Source of the DNA: Rhodococcus sp. HNM0569
GTDB taxonomy: Bacteria; Actinomycetota; Actinomycetes; Mycobacteriales; Mycobacteriaceae
DNA length: 64,000 nt
Assembly: GCF_012726205.1 (NCBI RefSeq)
Contig: NZ_JAASAE010000001.1
Span: forward strand, 429,796-493,795
Direction of reading: 5' to 3'
The notes under the pieces were generated by a model that ran no database searches, was not told the origin of the DNA, and worked only from the letters and a program-made list of their open reading frames with translations. Made by a program: the position numbers and the translations under genes. Shown here one piece after another: positions 18,681-29,111 of the stretch; positions within the stretch are counted from its first letter, which is position 1, and every line of letters starts with the position of its first letter.

Positions 18681-19853
18681 TCAAGCGAGGCGGTCGAGCG
18701 CAGCCTCGATATCGGCGACGAGGTCGATCGTGTCCTCGATGCCGCACGAGAGCCGGACGAACCCGGGGGCGACCTGATCGCCCCAGCGCGCCCGGCGATC
18801 GGCGGTGGTGTGGATTCCGCCGAAGCTCGTCGCGGACGTCACGAGCGTGCTCGCGTCGACGAACCGATGGAAGGCATCCGCCGACGGAAGGTCGAACGCG
18901 ACGAGGCCACCGAATCCGGTCATCCGACGCGTCGCGACGGCGTGCGCCGGGTCGCCGGGCAGTCCCGGATACCGCACTCCCCGCACCGCGGGGTGCGCCT
19001 CGAGCAGCCGTGCGAGCGCGAGCGCGTTGGTGTTCTGCCGCTGGATCCGCAGTCCCGCCGTGCCGAGGCTACGGACCGCGAGCCAGGTCTCGAACGGGCC
19101 GAGCACGCTGCCCGAATGCAGCCGCTCGCGTTCGATCGTGGCGGCCAGCGCGCTGTCGGTGGTCGCGGAATACCCCATGAGGAGATCGCTGTGGCCCGAC
19201 AGTGACTTCGTGCCGCTCGCGACCACGACGTCGGCGCCGAGCAGCAATGGCTGCTGCCCGAACGGTGTCGCCGTCGTGTTGTCCACGGCGAGCAGCGCGC
19301 CGTGCGCGCGGCACCGGTCCGCAAGGGCCGGCAGATCCACCACGTCGAGAGTCGGATTGCTCGGTGTCTCCGCGAGTACGACGGCCCGGCCCGGCGCCTC
19401 CGCAAGGGCCCGGTCCACCACGTCCTCGTCACCCAGTGCGGCAGTGGCGATCTCGTGCACCGTGACACCTCGGCTCGCCAGTTGCTCGTGTGCGTAGACG
19501 CGCACCTGGTAGTAGCCGTCGGACGGCACGACGACCGTGTCCCCCGTGCGCAGCAGTGCGCGCAATGTCGCGGTGATCGCGGCCATTCCCGAACCGAACA
19601 CGCGGACGTGGATGTCCGCGGAATCCACGCCACGGCCCGGGTGTTCGAGCGCGCCGAGCGCGACCTCGAGGTCGCGCCACCCCGGGTGCGACGCACGCGC
19701 GTACGTATCGGATTCGGAGCCTTCGTCTTTCCCGAGATGATAGGGCGCTGCAGGCACCGGGCCTCGCGTCATCGGCAGGCCGGCAACGGGTTCAGTGGCC
19801 ACCGCTGCGACGGCGCGCGTCGAGGAGCCCCGCGGGTGGGCGTCACCAGTCAT
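18681..19853 (-). CDS. PLP-dependent Cys/Met-metabolism lyase (cystathionine gamma-lyase-like)
   Basis: A 390-residue fold-type I PLP enzyme of the Cys/Met metabolism family (cystathionine gamma-lyase or synthase, methionine gamma-lyase). The PLP lysine is in [19 protein letters not shown] near residue 205, the PLP-binding Asp in [10 protein letters not shown], and the conserved ETPSNP precedes it. The start [16 protein letters not shown] is typical of an actinobacterial subgroup. The ATG lies inside the end of gpsA (11-base overlap), so the two are probably coupled, although the pathways are unrelated. Exact substrate cannot be told: cystathionine gamma-lyase is the usual label. M. tuberculosis has no such gene between ddlA and gpdA2, so it is an insertion relative to that order. 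Confidence 0.82.
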   Translation of the reverse strand: MTGDAHPRGSSTRAVAAVATEPVAGLPMTRGPVPAAPYHLGKDEGSESDTYARASHPGWRDLEVALGALEHPGRGVDSADIHVRVFGSGMAAITATLRALLRTGDTVVVPSDGYYQVRVYAHEQLASRGVTVHEIATAALGDEDVVDRALAEAPGRAVVLAETPSNPTLDVVDLPALADRCRAHGALLAVDNTTATPFGQQPLLLGADVVVASGTKSLSGHSDLLMGYSATTDSALAATIERERLHSGSVLGPFETWLAVRSLGTAGLRIQRQNTNALALARLLEAHPAVRGVRYPGLPGDPAHAVATRRMTGFGGLVAFDLPSADAFHRFVDASTLVTSATSFGGIHTTADRRARWGDQVAPGFVRLSCGIEDTIDLVADIEAALDRLA

Positions 19854-20856
19854 GGCGGAACTCGGGTTTCGTGCGCCTGCCGAGCAGTTGTCCGATCGCG
19901 TCCTGCACCACGAGCCCTTCGTGACACACGCGGTCGACGGCCTCGGTGAGCGGCATCTCGACGTCGTGACGCGCGGCGAGCGCACGGATCGAGGTGCACG
20001 ACTTGACGCCCTCCGCCACCTGACCGTGCGTCGCGGCCTGGGCGCTCTCGAGCGACCCGCCACGGCCCAGACGTTCGCCGAACGAACGGTTGCGTGAGAG
20101 CGGCGAGGCGCAGGTCGCGACGAGGTCGCCGATACCGGCGAGGCCGGCGAAGGTGGCAGGCTTGGCATGTACCGCGACGCCGAGGCGGATGATCTCCGCG
20201 AGACCGCGCGTGATGATGCTCGCCTGCGTGTTGTCGCCCAGTCCGACTCCGGCCGCCATGCCGCACGCGAGCGCGATGACGTTCTTGCAGGCGCCTGCGA
20301 TCTCGCACCCGATCACGTCGTCGGTCGTGTACGGCCGGAAATAGCCGGTGGCGAACAGTTTCTGGAGGCGTTCGGCGCGGGTGCGATCCCCGCACGCGAC
20401 GACGGTGGCGGCCGGCTGCCCCAGCGCGATCTCGCGCGCGAGGTTGGGACCGGAGAGCGCCGCGATCCGTCCGGGCTCGGCCGCGGTGACGTCGGCGATC
20501 ACCTCGCTCATTCGGGCGAGGGTGCCGGTCTCGATTCCCTTCGCCACGCTCAGCAGTGTCGCGTCGGGCGGCAGGAGTCCTCGCCACTGACCGAGATTGC
20601 CGCGCAGCGACTGCGACGGGACTGCGAGGACGACGACCTCCGCCCCGTCGGTCGCGCGAGCAGGATCGTGCGTCGCGCCGACGTTGTCGGGCAGCCGGGT
20701 ACCCGGCAGGTAATCGGGATTCTCGTGGTTCTCCGCGATCGCGAGCGCAACGGATTCGCGCCGCGCCCACATCGTGACGTCCGAGCCGGCATCCGCGAGC
20801 ACCTTCGCGAGCGCGGTGCCCCACGACCCCGCGCCCATCACAGCCACCCTGCTCAC
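19843..20856 (-). CDS. gpsA: Glycerol-3-phosphate dehydrogenase (NAD(P)+)
   Basis: GpsA reduces dihydroxyacetone phosphate to sn-glycerol-3-phosphate for phospholipid synthesis. The 337-residue protein has the Rossmann motif [18 protein letters not shown] at the N-terminus, the conserved [26 protein letters not shown], the catalytic lysine region [16 protein letters not shown], and the C-terminal substrate motif [19 protein letters not shown]. The GTG start at 20856 has AGAGGGGG shortly upstream. Same position as Rv2982c. Divergent from cofC. Confidence 0.96.
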   Translation of the reverse strand: MSRVAVMGAGSWGTALAKVLADAGSDVTMWARRESVALAIAENHENPDYLPGTRLPDNVGATHDPARATDGAEVVVLAVPSQSLRGNLGQWRGLLPPDATLLSVAKGIETGTLARMSEVIADVTAAEPGRIAALSGPNLAREIALGQPAATVVACGDRTRAERLQKLFATGYFRPYTTDDVIGCEIAGACKNVIALACGMAAGVGLGDNTQASIITRGLAEIIRLGVAVHAKPATFAGLAGIGDLVATCASPLSRNRSFGERLGRGGSLESAQAATHGQVAEGVKSCTSIRALAARHDVEMPLTEAVDRVCHEGLVVQDAIGQLLGRRTKPEFRHDW

Positions 20857-21007
20857 ACGACCCCCTCTGCCTTCACCACTCGGCCGTTCCGGTCGGCCGT
20901 CCGGCGACCGACGCATCGGCCTCCCACACTATCGCCCCCGCCCGGTCGGACGGCCCCGCTGCCCGTGTCCGCACAGCGGCACCGGGGTTACTGGCAAGAT
21001 CGGACGA

Positions 21008-21697
21008 GTGCACGTCCTCGTGGCCGTCAAATCCCTCGAACTGGCCAAGTCCCGCCTCGCCGCGCATCTCGACGCGCGCGCACGCTCGGGGCTGGTGCTC
21101 GCGATGCTCACGGACACCGTCTCGGCCGCCCTCTCGGTCGACGTCGTGGAGGCTGTCACGGTCGTGACCCCGGATCCGGCCGTCGCCCGGGCCGCGACGC
21201 AGGCGGGTGCGCTCGTCCTCGCCGAGCCGGCGCTGCCCGCGCTCCCGGGCACCGGCCGGACACACCACCTTGCCGCCACGCCCGAGCAGGGACTCAACGA
21301 CGCGGTGCGCGCCGCGGAGCGACACGTGCGTCGCACGGGTTACCCGGGCGGTGTCGTCGCACTGCAAGCGGATCTGCCTGCGCTGCACGCGCACGAGCTG
21401 CGGGACGCACTCGGGTCGGCACCGCGCGGCCGCTCGTGCGTCGTCGACCGGCACGGCACCGGCACGTCGGCTCTGCTGGCCTCGGGGGCCGAGTTCGCAC
21501 TGCACCCGTGCTTCGGCCCGCACTCGGCCGCCCGGCACCTCGCGTCCGGCGCACGCGCGCTCGACGGCGACTGGCCCGGACTGCGTACCGACATCGACAC
21601 CGTCGACGATCTCCGAGCCGCTGCGGACGTCGGGCTCGGCGTCGCCACTGCCGCGATCGCGGCGGAGATCCCGTGTCTCGTGGGCGGTGCCGGCTGA
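21008..21697 (+). CDS. cofC: Phosphoenolpyruvate (or 2-phospholactate) guanylyltransferase for F420
   Basis: CofC/FbiD activates a three-carbon phosphate with GTP in the first committed step toward the side chain of coenzyme F420; in mycobacteria the substrate is phosphoenolpyruvate. The 229-residue nucleotidyltransferase begins VHVLVAVKSLELAKSRLA, has QGLNDAVRAAERHV and the metal-binding segment VVALQADLPALHAHEL, then GSAPRGRSCVVDRHGTGTSAL and an Asp-rich FRTDIDTVDDL-like end (LRTDIDTVDDLRAA). The start GTG at 21008 is where similarity to Rv2983 begins. A flavin oxidoreductase of the F420/PPOX type lies 8 kb downstream. It is followed by ppk, as in M. tuberculosis. Confidence 0.93.
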   Translation: MHVLVAVKSLELAKSRLAAHLDARARSGLVLAMLTDTVSAALSVDVVEAVTVVTPDPAVARAATQAGALVLAEPALPALPGTGRTHHLAATPEQGLNDAVRAAERHVRRTGYPGGVVALQADLPALHAHELRDALGSAPRGRSCVVDRHGTGTSALLASGAEFALHPCFGPHSAARHLASGARALDGDWPGLRTDIDTVDDLRAAADVGLGVATAAIAAEIPCLVGGAG

Positions 21698-21799
21698 ACA
21701 GACGCCCCTCGTCGGCGAACCGGCCGACGCACGCGCGGTCGCCCGACGAATTTGCCACATCGATTGTCGGTAAGCGTCCACGTCGGGGATGATCGGAGA

Positions 21800-24097
21800 G
21801 TGAGCAATCGCGAGATCCTGCAACATCGGTCGGCCTCCCAGGCCGGCGCCCCCGGCAAGGACACCGGACGGAAGGGCGCCCCCGCCGTGGACGCGTCGGA
21901 CGGCCGTGCCGCGCAGCGCGGAAGCGGTCTACCGGTGTCGCCCGGGCACACCGACGCCGCCGAGATCCCGTTCGCGTCCACCTCGATTCCCACAGCACCG
22001 CCCGCCGCCACGGTCGTGCTGCCCAGTTCGCACACCGAGGGCCTGCCGGACGACCGGTATCTCAACCGCGAACTGAGTTGGCTCGACTTCAACTCGCGTG
22101 TGCTCGCTCTCGCCGAGGACACGTCGTTGCCCTTGCTCGAGCGGGCCAAGTTCCTCGCGATCTTCGCGTCGAATCTCGACGAATTCTTCATGGTGCGCGT
22201 CGCAGGCCTCAAGCGCCGCGACGAGACCGGGCTCTCCGTGCGATCCGCCGACGGCCTGTCCCCGCGCGAACAACTCGCCCTCATCGCGCGTCGTACCCAG
22301 GAGATCTCGGACAAACATGCCCGGGTGTTCCTCGACTCGGTGCAGCCCGCCCTGGCGCGCGAAGGAATTTCGATCATCGGTTGGTCCGAACTGGGCGACG
22401 ACGACCGCAGGCGCTTGTCCGTGTACTTCCACGAACAGGTCTTCCCGGTGCTCACACCTCTCGCGGTCGACCACGCGCACCCGTTCCCGTACATCAGCGG
22501 ACTGAGCCTCAATCTCGCGGTGACGGTCAAGGACGCGGAGACGGGAGGTGAGCATTTCGCGCGCGTCAAGGTGCCCGACAACGTCGAGCGGTTCGTCCGG
22601 GTGCGACGCGACGACTCCCCCACCGCCGTCGACGCTTTCCTCCCGATGGAGGATCTGATCTCGGCACACCTCGACGTGCTGTTCCCGGGTATGGAGATCG
22701 TGGAGCATCACGTCTTCCGGATCACCCGCAATGCCGATTTCGAGGTCGAGGAGGACCGGGACGAGGACCTGCTGCAGGCGCTCGAACGCGAACTCGCGCG
22801 CAGACGTTTCGGCTCGCCGGTGCGCCTCGAGGTCTCCGACGACATGACCGACCACATGCTCGGGCTGCTGTTGCGCGAACTCGACGTGCACCCGGGCGAC
22901 GTCGTACAGGTTCCGGGTCTGCTCGATCTGTCGAGCCTGATGCAGGTGTACAGCGTCGACCGTCCAGGGCTCAAGGAGGCACCCTTCGTCCCCGCCACCC
23001 ATCCGGCGTTCGGCGAACGCGAGACACCCAAGAGCGTCTTCTCGACCCTCCGCGAGGGCGACGTGCTCGTCCATCACCCGTACGACTCGTTCTCGACGAG
23101 CGTGCAGCGGTTCATCGAGCAGGCCGCCGACGACCCGCAGGTCCTCGCGATCAAGCAGACCCTCTATCGCACGTCGGGCGATTCCCCGATCGTCGACGCA
23201 CTCATCGACGCGGCCGAGGCGGGTAAACAGGTCGTCGCGCTGGTGGAGATCAAGGCGCGATTCGACGAGCAGGCGAACATCCGGTGGGCGCGCAAACTCG
23301 AACAGGCGGGAGTGCACGTCGTCTACGGTCTCGTCGGGCTCAAGACACACTGCAAGACATGCCTGGTCGTGCGCCGCGAGGGCTCGCACATCCGACGCTA
23401 CTGCCACATCGGCACCGGCAACTACAACCCGAAAACCGCGCGTCTGTACGAGGACGTCGGACTGCTCACGGCAGCACCGGAGATCGGCGCGGATCTCACC
23501 GACCTGTTCAACTCGCTCACCGGCTACTCCCGAAAGTCGCGCTACCGCAACCTCCTCGTCGCGCCGTACGGCGTGCGTCGCGGCATCGTCGAGCGCATCG
23601 AACGCGAAATCGCGGCGAAGATCGAGGGCCGGGACGCGCGAATCCGGCTGAAGGCCAATGCGCTCGTCGACGAACAGGTCATCGACGCGCTGTATCGGGC
23701 GTCGCTTGCCGGGGTGCCCGTCCAGATCGTGGTGCGCGGCATCTGCGCGTTGAAGCCAGGAGTCCCGGGGCTGAGCGAGAACATCGAGGTGCGGTCGATT
23801 CTCGGGCGCTTCCTCGAACACTCCCGGATGTTCCATTTCCAGGCAATCGACGAGTACTGGATCGGCAGCGCCGACATGATGCATCGCAATCTCGATCGAC
23901 GCGTCGAGGTCATGGCGCAGGTCAAGGATCCTCGACTCACCGCGCAACTCGGCGAGATCCTCGATTCCGCACTCGATGCCCGCACCCGATGCTGGGTACT
24001 CCAGAGCGACGGCAGCTGGGTGGCCGCACCCGAGCGCGACGCCGACGTACGCGAACACCAGCAGTCACTCATGCGCAACCGCACCTCCGCGTCATGA
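21800..24097 (+). CDS. ppk: Polyphosphate kinase 1
   Basis: PPK1 reversibly makes inorganic polyphosphate from ATP. The 765-residue protein has a disordered N-terminal stretch (about 75 residues), then [17 protein letters not shown], the N-terminal and middle domains, and two phospholipase-D-like catalytic halves. The autophosphorylated histidine is in [16 protein letters not shown] near residue 515, and the second in [12 protein letters not shown]. The start is taken as GTG at 21800; it has GGAGA directly next to it, which is too close for an ideal site, so the exact start is uncertain. cofC-ppk-mutT1 matches Rv2983-Rv2985. Confidence 0.95.
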   Translation: MSNREILQHRSASQAGAPGKDTGRKGAPAVDASDGRAAQRGSGLPVSPGHTDAAEIPFASTSIPTAPPAATVVLPSSHTEGLPDDRYLNRELSWLDFNSRVLALAEDTSLPLLERAKFLAIFASNLDEFFMVRVAGLKRRDETGLSVRSADGLSPREQLALIARRTQEISDKHARVFLDSVQPALAREGISIIGWSELGDDDRRRLSVYFHEQVFPVLTPLAVDHAHPFPYISGLSLNLAVTVKDAETGGEHFARVKVPDNVERFVRVRRDDSPTAVDAFLPMEDLISAHLDVLFPGMEIVEHHVFRITRNADFEVEEDRDEDLLQALERELARRRFGSPVRLEVSDDMTDHMLGLLLRELDVHPGDVVQVPGLLDLSSLMQVYSVDRPGLKEAPFVPATHPAFGERETPKSVFSTLREGDVLVHHPYDSFSTSVQRFIEQAADDPQVLAIKQTLYRTSGDSPIVDALIDAAEAGKQVVALVEIKARFDEQANIRWARKLEQAGVHVVYGLVGLKTHCKTCLVVRREGSHIRRYCHIGTGNYNPKTARLYEDVGLLTAAPEIGADLTDLFNSLTGYSRKSRYRNLLVAPYGVRRGIVERIEREIAAKIEGRDARIRLKANALVDEQVIDALYRASLAGVPVQIVVRGICALKPGVPGLSENIEVRSILGRFLEHSRMFHFQAIDEYWIGSADMMHRNLDRRVEVMAQVKDPRLTAQLGEILDSALDARTRCWVLQSDGSWVAAPERDADVREHQQSLMRNRTSAS

Positions 24098-24167
24098 GGC
24101 AGGCCCGGTTGAACAGAGCGGTGTCGTGATTCATCGCACGGGCGATACGGGAGAGGAAGATCCTGCT

Positions 24168-25145
24168 GTGGGCACACATCCCCCTGCCGAAGAATCCGGC
24201 TCCACCAAGTCCGGGTCCACACAGTCCGGCTCCAAACAGATCAAGGCCAACATCTTTGCCGCAGGCGCCGTCGTATGGCGCAGATCACCGCGCGATCCCG
24301 AACGCGTCGAGATCGCGCTGATCCACCGACCGAAGTACGACGACTGGTCATTCCCGAAGGGCAAGCTCGATCCTGGCGAGACCGCGATCGTCGCTGCGGT
24401 CCGGGAAGTCGGCGAGGAGACGGGCTTCCGCGTGCGGCTGGGCCGCTATCTCGCTGCCGAGACGTACCCGGTGCCCGGGCATCGCAAACTCAAGCGCGTG
24501 CAGTTCTGGGCGGGCGAGCTCGTCGACGGGGAGTTCGCGCCCAACTCGGAGGTCGACGAACTGCGGTGGTGGACACCGCACGACGCCGTCGACCAGCTGT
24601 CGTACCCGATGGACCGCAAGGTGCTCCGACGATTCGGGGAGGCGTCCGTCGACACGTCGACGATCCTGCTCGTCCGACACGCGAAAGCGGGAAGTCGCAA
24701 GCGGTACAAGGGGGACGACGCCGACCGGCCCCTCGAGACTCGCGGACGCGCACAAGCCGATGCGCTCGTGCCGCAACTCGAAGCATTCGGTGCGCGCACG
24801 GTGTACAGCGCGGACCGCGCGAGGTGCGTCCAGACCGTCGAGCCGCTCGCCACATCTCTCGGCACAGATATCGAGATCGAACCGGCCCTGAGTGAGGAAG
24901 CGTACAAAGCGGATCCGGCACGCGCACGCGAGCGCATGCTCGCGATCGCGGCACAAGGCGGCGTGGGCGTCGTCTGCAGCCAGGGCGGCGTCATCCCCGA
25001 CCTGGTCGAGTGGTGGTCGGCGCGGGACGGCGTGAGTCTGCCCCCGGCCCGAAATCGCAAGGGCAGTACCTGGGTGCTGTCGTTCGCCGACGGCCGGATG
25101 GTCGCGGCGGACCACATCGACACTCCCCTGCCCCGCGCCTCCTGA
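24168..25145 (+). CDS. mutT1: MutT1-type two-domain Nudix hydrolase/histidine phosphatase
   Basis: A 325-residue fusion of an N-terminal Nudix domain and a C-terminal histidine-phosphatase domain. The M. tuberculosis counterpart (Rv2985) hydrolyses 8-oxo-GTP/dGTP and diadenosine polyphosphates, sanitising nucleotide pools. The Nudix box reads GKLDPGE...REVGEETG around residues 65-87. The second domain has the RHG-type motif [10 protein letters not shown] near residue 170 and the distal [12 protein letters not shown], where SQG replaces the usual SHG, as in the M. tuberculosis protein. GTG start at 24168 with AGAGGAAGA 7-8 bases upstream; another GTG at 24126 lacks this. The first 25 residues are a Ser/Gly/Lys-rich tail. 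Convergent with hupB. Confidence 0.93.
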   Translation: MGTHPPAEESGSTKSGSTQSGSKQIKANIFAAGAVVWRRSPRDPERVEIALIHRPKYDDWSFPKGKLDPGETAIVAAVREVGEETGFRVRLGRYLAAETYPVPGHRKLKRVQFWAGELVDGEFAPNSEVDELRWWTPHDAVDQLSYPMDRKVLRRFGEASVDTSTILLVRHAKAGSRKRYKGDDADRPLETRGRAQADALVPQLEAFGARTVYSADRARCVQTVEPLATSLGTDIEIEPALSEEAYKADPARARERMLAIAAQGGVGVVCSQGGVIPDLVEWWSARDGVSLPPARNRKGSTWVLSFADGRMVAADHIDTPLPRAS

Positions 25146-25167
25146 CCGACTCCGCACCTCGCCGACA

Positions 25168-25216
25168 TACGACGAGACCTGCTGTCCGGCGCAACCGGGC
25201 AGCAGGTCTCGTCGTA
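25168..25216. terminator. Bidirectional terminator between mutT1 and hupB
   Basis: A 17-base perfect stem (25168-25184 with 25200-25216) continues inward through about five more pairs, including one G-T pair, to a small loop. It lies between two convergent genes. Confidence 0.8.
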
Positions 25217-25231
25217 TTCAGCAGGCGACGA

Positions 25232-25960
25232 CTACTTCGACCGCTTGGACGCAGTCTTCTTCGCAGCCGACTTCTTGGCCGGAGCCTTCTTCGCGGCCGT
25301 GGTCTTCTTGGCCGCCGTCGACTTCGCGGCAGTCTTCTTGGCCGGAGCCTTCTTCGCGGCCGTGGCCTTCTTGGCCGCCGTCGACTTCGCAGCAGTCTTC
25401 TTCGCCGCAGTGGTCTTCTTCGCCGCGGTGGTCTTCTTCGCGGCCGTGGTCTTCTTGGCCGCCGTCGACTTCGCGGCAGTCTTCTTCGCCGCAGTGGTCT
25501 TCTTTGCCGCGGTGGTCTTCTTTGCCGCGGTGGTCTTCTTCGCGGCCGTGGTCTTCTTGGCCGCCGTCGACTTCGCGGCAGTCTTCTTGGCCGCAGTCTT
25601 CTTGGCCGCGGTCTTCTTCGCCGCCTTCTTCACCGGTGCGGCAGCGCCACGCTTGACCGCGGGGCCGGAGGCCGGAAGCTTCTGGGAGCCCGCGATGACG
25701 GCCTTGAACTGTGCACCGGGACGGAAGGCCGGGACGGACGTCGGCTTCACCTTGACGGTTTCGCCCGTACGCGGATTGCGAGCGACGCGCGCCGCACGGC
25801 GACGCTGCTCGAAGACACCGAAACCGGTGATGGTCACGTTCTCGCCGCGATGCACGGCACGGACAATGGTGTCGACGACGTTCTCCACCGCCTCGGTGGC
25901 GGTGCGTCGGTCCGTGTCGAGCTTCTCGGTCAGAACATCGATCAGTTCTGCCTTGTTCAT
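25232..25960 (-). CDS. hupB: Histone-like nucleoid protein HupB (HU with lysine-rich tail)
   Basis: A 242-residue mycobacterial-type HU. Residues 1-95 are the HU domain ([30 protein letters not shown]) that bends and packs DNA. Residues about 105-242 form a histone-H1-like tail built of [11 protein letters not shown] and STAAKKTT blocks. The M. tuberculosis protein (Rv2986c) binds DNA and iron-related regulators through a similar but shorter tail. The ATG has a strong ribosome-binding site (GGAGGAA, 5 bases away). A six-base inverted repeat (25983-25988 with 25993-25998) sits in the untranslated leader. Confidence 0.96.
   Translation of the reverse strand: MNKAELIDVLTEKLDTDRRTATEAVENVVDTIVRAVHRGENVTITGFGVFEQRRRAARVARNPRTGETVKVKPTSVPAFRPGAQFKAVIAGSQKLPASGPAVKRGAAAPVKKAAKKTAAKKTAAKKTAAKSTAAKKTTAAKKTTAAKKTTAAKKTTAAKKTAAKSTAAKKTTAAKKTTAAKKTTAAKKTAAKSTAAKKATAAKKAPAKKTAAKSTAAKKTTAAKKAPAKKSAAKKTASKRSK
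25245..25630 (-). repeat. Degenerate tandem codon repeats encoding the HupB lysine-alanine tail
   Basis: About 385 bases consist of recurring 15- and 48-base-scale units coding for TAAKK-type blocks. The minus-strand units read as GCC-AAG-AAG-ACC variants with TCG-ACG-GCG interruptions. The array is near-identical in places, which makes slippage or recombination, and tail-length variation, likely between strains. Confidence 0.75.
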
Positions 25961-26132
25961 TGATTTCCTCCGCCAAGTGGTTGGTCCGTCTTCGGACCGT
26001 CTGTAACAACGGTAAACCCAGACTACGGCAAGAGTCTATGTGCCACGCCAATTCTCGAATCGGCGGGGCCGGGGATACGGCGGTTGTATGCGGTCGAATA
26101 CGCGACCTTTATGTGACGAAGGCGGTTTCGGC

Positions 26133-26738
26133 TCAGTCCTCCACAGCTTCGGAGAGCGTCACCGGTTTCCATGAAGGCCTTTGCTTTTCGAACTCCGAAA
26201 TGGCGTCTACCTGGCGCAACGTCAATCCGATGTCGTCCAGCCCTTCGAGCAGACGCCACCTCGTGTAGTCGTCAATGTCGAACGCCACCACTGTCGTTCC
26301 CGCACTGATCGTCCTGTTCTCGAGGTCGACGACGAGTTCCAGACCGGGCTGCTCCTCGAGGAGTTTCCACAACAGTTCGACATCGCTCTGCGCGACCTGC
26401 GCGGCGAGCAAGCCCGCCTTACCCGCGTTGCCGCGGAAGATGTCGGCGAAGCGCGACGCGATCACGACGCGGAATCCGTAATCGGACAATGCCCATACGG
26501 CGTGCTCGCGCGACGACCCGGTGCCGAAGTCGGGACCGGCGACGAGGACCGAACCGCGATCGTACGGCGGCACATTGAGAATGAAGTTCGGGTCGGTGCG
26601 CCACGCGGCGAACAAGCCGTCTTCGAATCCCGTTCGCGTGACGCGCTTGAGATACACAGCGGGGATGATCTGGTCGGTGTCCACATTGGACCGACGCAGC
26701 GGGACACCGATTCCGGTGTGTGTGGTGAACTTCTCCAT
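26133..26738 (-). CDS. leuD: 3-isopropylmalate dehydratase small subunit
   Basis: LeuD is the small subunit that pairs with LeuC to isomerise 2-isopropylmalate to 3-isopropylmalate in leucine synthesis. The 201-residue protein has the N-terminal [20 protein letters not shown], the conserved [16 protein letters not shown] loop and the swivelling beta-barrel. The ATG at 26738 is 85 bases from leuC, with a weak site (CAGGAGTGAG) a few bases upstream. leuCD form an operon as in Rv2988c-Rv2987c. Confidence 0.96.
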   Translation of the reverse strand: MEKFTTHTGIGVPLRRSNVDTDQIIPAVYLKRVTRTGFEDGLFAAWRTDPNFILNVPPYDRGSVLVAGPDFGTGSSREHAVWALSDYGFRVVIASRFADIFRGNAGKAGLLAAQVAQSDVELLWKLLEEQPGLELVVDLENRTISAGTTVVAFDIDDYTRWRLLEGLDDIGLTLRQVDAISEFEKQRPSWKPVTLSEAVED

Positions 26739-26823
26739 GACTCACTCCTGACGTATGTCGAATCCTGCATCCGGTGCCCGATTCCGTGACCGGCGGGAAG
26801 TCGCGGTCACGCGGCTCCGGGAC

Positions 26824-28236
26824 TCAGTTCAAGTCGGCCGGTGCGGAAAGCGTTCCGCGGACGGCCGTCGCGGCCGCGACGGCGGGCGACACGAGATGCG
26901 TGCGGCCACCCTTCCCTTGCCTGCCTTCGAAGTTGCGGTTCGACGTCGACGCGGAACGCTCGCCTGGCGCAAGTTGGTCGGGATTCATTCCGAGGCACAT
27001 CGAGCACCCCGCCTGACGCCATTCGGCACCGGCGGCCTCGAACACCTCACCGAGCCCTTCCGATTCGGCCTGTGCGCGCACGCGCATGGAGCCGGGCACC
27101 ACCAGCATGCGTACGCCCTCGGCGACGTGCCTGCCGCGCAGGACGTCTGCGACCGCGCGCAGGTCCTCGATCCGGCCGTTGGTGCACGATCCGACGAACA
27201 CCGTGTCGACCGCCACATCGCGCAGCGGCGTGCCTGCGTCGAGACCCATGTAGGCGAGCGCCTTCTCGGCCGCGAAGCGCTCGCTCTCGTCGACGAAGTC
27301 CCGCGGGTCGGGCACAGAGGCACCGAGGGGCGCGCCTTGACCGGGATTGGTGCCCCACGTGACGAACGGCGTGAGCTTCGACGCGTCGATGTGGACTTCC
27401 TTGTCGAATTCCGCACCCTCGTCGGTCTTCAACTTCTCCCATTCGGCGACGGCCGCGTCCCACTCGGCTCCTTGCGGAGCGTGCGGCCGCCCCTTGACGA
27501 ATTCGTAGGTCGTCTCGTCGGGCGCGATCATGCCCGCGCGTGCGCCTGCTTCGATCGACATGTTGCAGATCGTCATACGCGATTCCATCGACAGCTTCTC
27601 GATGGCCTCGCCCCGGTACTCGAGGACGTAGCCCTGCCCACCCCCGGTCCCGATCTGCGCGATCACGGCGAGGACGAGGTCCTTGCTCGTGACCCCGGGA
27701 GGCAGCTCGCCGTCGACGGTGATCGCCATCGTCTTGAACGGCCGCAGCGACAAGGTCTGGGTCGCCATGACGTGCTCGACCTCGCTCGTGCCGATGCCCA
27801 TGGCGAGGGCGCCGAAGGCACCGTGCGTGGACGTGTGACTGTCTCCGCACACGACGGTCGTTCCGGGCTGGGTGAGACCCAACTGCGGGCCGACGACGTG
27901 CACGATGCCCTGATCGAGATCGCCCATGGGGTACAGGCGCACACCGAACTCTTCGCAGTTGCGACGGAGCGTGTCGACCTGAGTACGCGAGACCGGATCG
28001 GCGATGGGCTTGTCGATGTCGATCGTCGGCACGTTGTGGTCCTCGGTCGCGATCGTGAGATCGGGACGGCGCAGCGGACGGCCGGCCAGACGCAGCCCGT
28101 CGAAGGCCTGCGGACTGGTGACTTCGTGCACGAGGTGGAGGTCGATGTAGATGAGGTCCGGCTGATCGCCTTCGCCGCGAACGACGACGTGCTGATCCCA
28201 GACCTTCTGCGCCAACGTGCGTGGTGTCTCCGTCAT
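26824..28236 (-). CDS. leuC: 3-isopropylmalate dehydratase large subunit
   Basis: LeuC is the [4Fe-4S] catalytic subunit of isopropylmalate isomerase. The 470-residue protein shows [26 protein letters not shown], and the iron-sulfur cysteines in [12 protein letters not shown] and [12 protein letters not shown], with the substrate-binding [10 protein letters not shown] near the end. The ATG at 28236 ([10 protein letters not shown]) has AAGGTGG five bases upstream and is preferred to a GTG three codons earlier. It is divergent from an IclR regulator, and the 125-base gap between them holds nested inverted repeats that could be shared operators. Confidence 0.96.
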   Translation of the reverse strand: MTETPRTLAQKVWDQHVVVRGEGDQPDLIYIDLHLVHEVTSPQAFDGLRLAGRPLRRPDLTIATEDHNVPTIDIDKPIADPVSRTQVDTLRRNCEEFGVRLYPMGDLDQGIVHVVGPQLGLTQPGTTVVCGDSHTSTHGAFGALAMGIGTSEVEHVMATQTLSLRPFKTMAITVDGELPPGVTSKDLVLAVIAQIGTGGGQGYVLEYRGEAIEKLSMESRMTICNMSIEAGARAGMIAPDETTYEFVKGRPHAPQGAEWDAAVAEWEKLKTDEGAEFDKEVHIDASKLTPFVTWGTNPGQGAPLGASVPDPRDFVDESERFAAEKALAYMGLDAGTPLRDVAVDTVFVGSCTNGRIEDLRAVADVLRGRHVAEGVRMLVVPGSMRVRAQAESEGLGEVFEAAGAEWRQAGCSMCLGMNPDQLAPGERSASTSNRNFEGRQGKGGRTHLVSPAVAAATAVRGTLSAPADLN

Positions 28237-28316
28237 CTCTTCCACCTTCGAGTGTCGCTGTCTTCCGAATGTCGCTGTCTTTCGTGGCCAGGCGCCGTAC
28301 CCACGGTGTCCCGGGC

Positions 28317-28359
28317 GTCGATACGCTACGATCTCACTATGCGAGAGGGTGGTATCGAC
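28317..28359. promoter_or_regulatory. Nested inverted repeats in the leuC-iclR gap (candidate operator)
   Basis: An exact 8-base inverted repeat (GTCGATAC at 28317-28324 and GTATCGAC at 28352-28359) encloses a second, imperfect 15-base palindrome (TCTCACTATGCGAGA at 28332-28346, five of seven pairs matching). A TACGAT -10-like hexamer at 28327-28332 points toward the regulator gene. The position suits autoregulation and control of leuCD. Confidence 0.4.
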
Positions 28360-28361
28360 CT

Positions 28362-29063
28362 ATGAGACAGCATAGCGGCATCGGCGTACTCGACAAAGCG
28401 ATGGGCGTGCTGCACGCGGTCGCCGAATCGCCGTGCAATCTGACCGAACTGTGCACGCGTACCGGATTGCCGCGCGCAACCGCACATCGACTCGCGGTCG
28501 GACTCGAGGTGCACCGGCTGCTCACGCGCGACGCGGACGGCCTGTGGTGCACCGGCCCCGGCCTGGCCGAGCTGGCAGCCACGGCCAACGATCCCCTGTT
28601 GTCCGCCGCGTCCATGGTGCTGCCACGGCTTCGCGAGATCACCGGCGAGAGCGTCCAGCTGTACCGGCGGGAAGGCACACAACGCATCTGCATCGCGTCG
28701 ATGGAGCCTCCGACCGGTCTACGCGACACGGTCCTCGTCGGCGCACGACTGCCGATGACGGCCGGCTCTGGCGCGAAAGTCCTTCTGGCATGGGCTGATC
28801 CGCAGATCCAACGTGCGATCCTCCCCGACGCCGCTTTCGGCGAGCGCGTCCTGCTCGAAGTGCGCAGGCGCGGCTGGGCACAGAGCGCCGCCGAGCGCGA
28901 GCCCGGGGTCGCGAGCGTCGCCGCCCCGGTGCGCGACGCCGGCGGCACGGTGGTCGCCGCGATCTCGGTCTCCGGGCCCATCGATCGCATGGGACGCCGT
29001 CCCGGGGCACGATGGGCGGCAGACCTCCTCGCAGCAGCGGAGGCACTGCACAAACGTCTGTGA
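28362..29063 (+). CDS. ltbR: IclR-family regulator, LtbR-like (leucine/tryptophan biosynthesis)
   Basis: A 233-residue IclR-family regulator with an N-terminal winged helix (LTELCTRTGLPRATAHRLAVGLE) and the C-terminal effector domain (VGARLPMTAGSGAKVLLAWA ... ISVSGPIDRMGRRPG). It matches Rv2989 almost along its length, and the divergent neighbour leuC is the same as for LtbR of Corynebacterium glutamicum, which represses leuB, leuCD and trp genes. The ATG start at 28362 gives MRQHSGIGVLDKA, identical in form to the M. tuberculosis start. The target genes here are inferred from position. Confidence 0.88.
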   Translation: MRQHSGIGVLDKAMGVLHAVAESPCNLTELCTRTGLPRATAHRLAVGLEVHRLLTRDADGLWCTGPGLAELAATANDPLLSAASMVLPRLREITGESVQLYRREGTQRICIASMEPPTGLRDTVLVGARLPMTAGSGAKVLLAWADPQIQRAILPDAAFGERVLLEVRRRGWAQSAAEREPGVASVAAPVRDAGGTVVAAISVSGPIDRMGRRPGARWAADLLAAAEALHKRL

Positions 29064-29111
29064 TCGGCCGGCGGCAGCGCGCGGCACCGATCGCGAAGAG
29101 AGGAACACACC

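Noticed and set aside
25245..25630. Possible CRISPR array or satellite
   Set aside because: The repeats have no unique spacers and translate in frame into the HupB tail.
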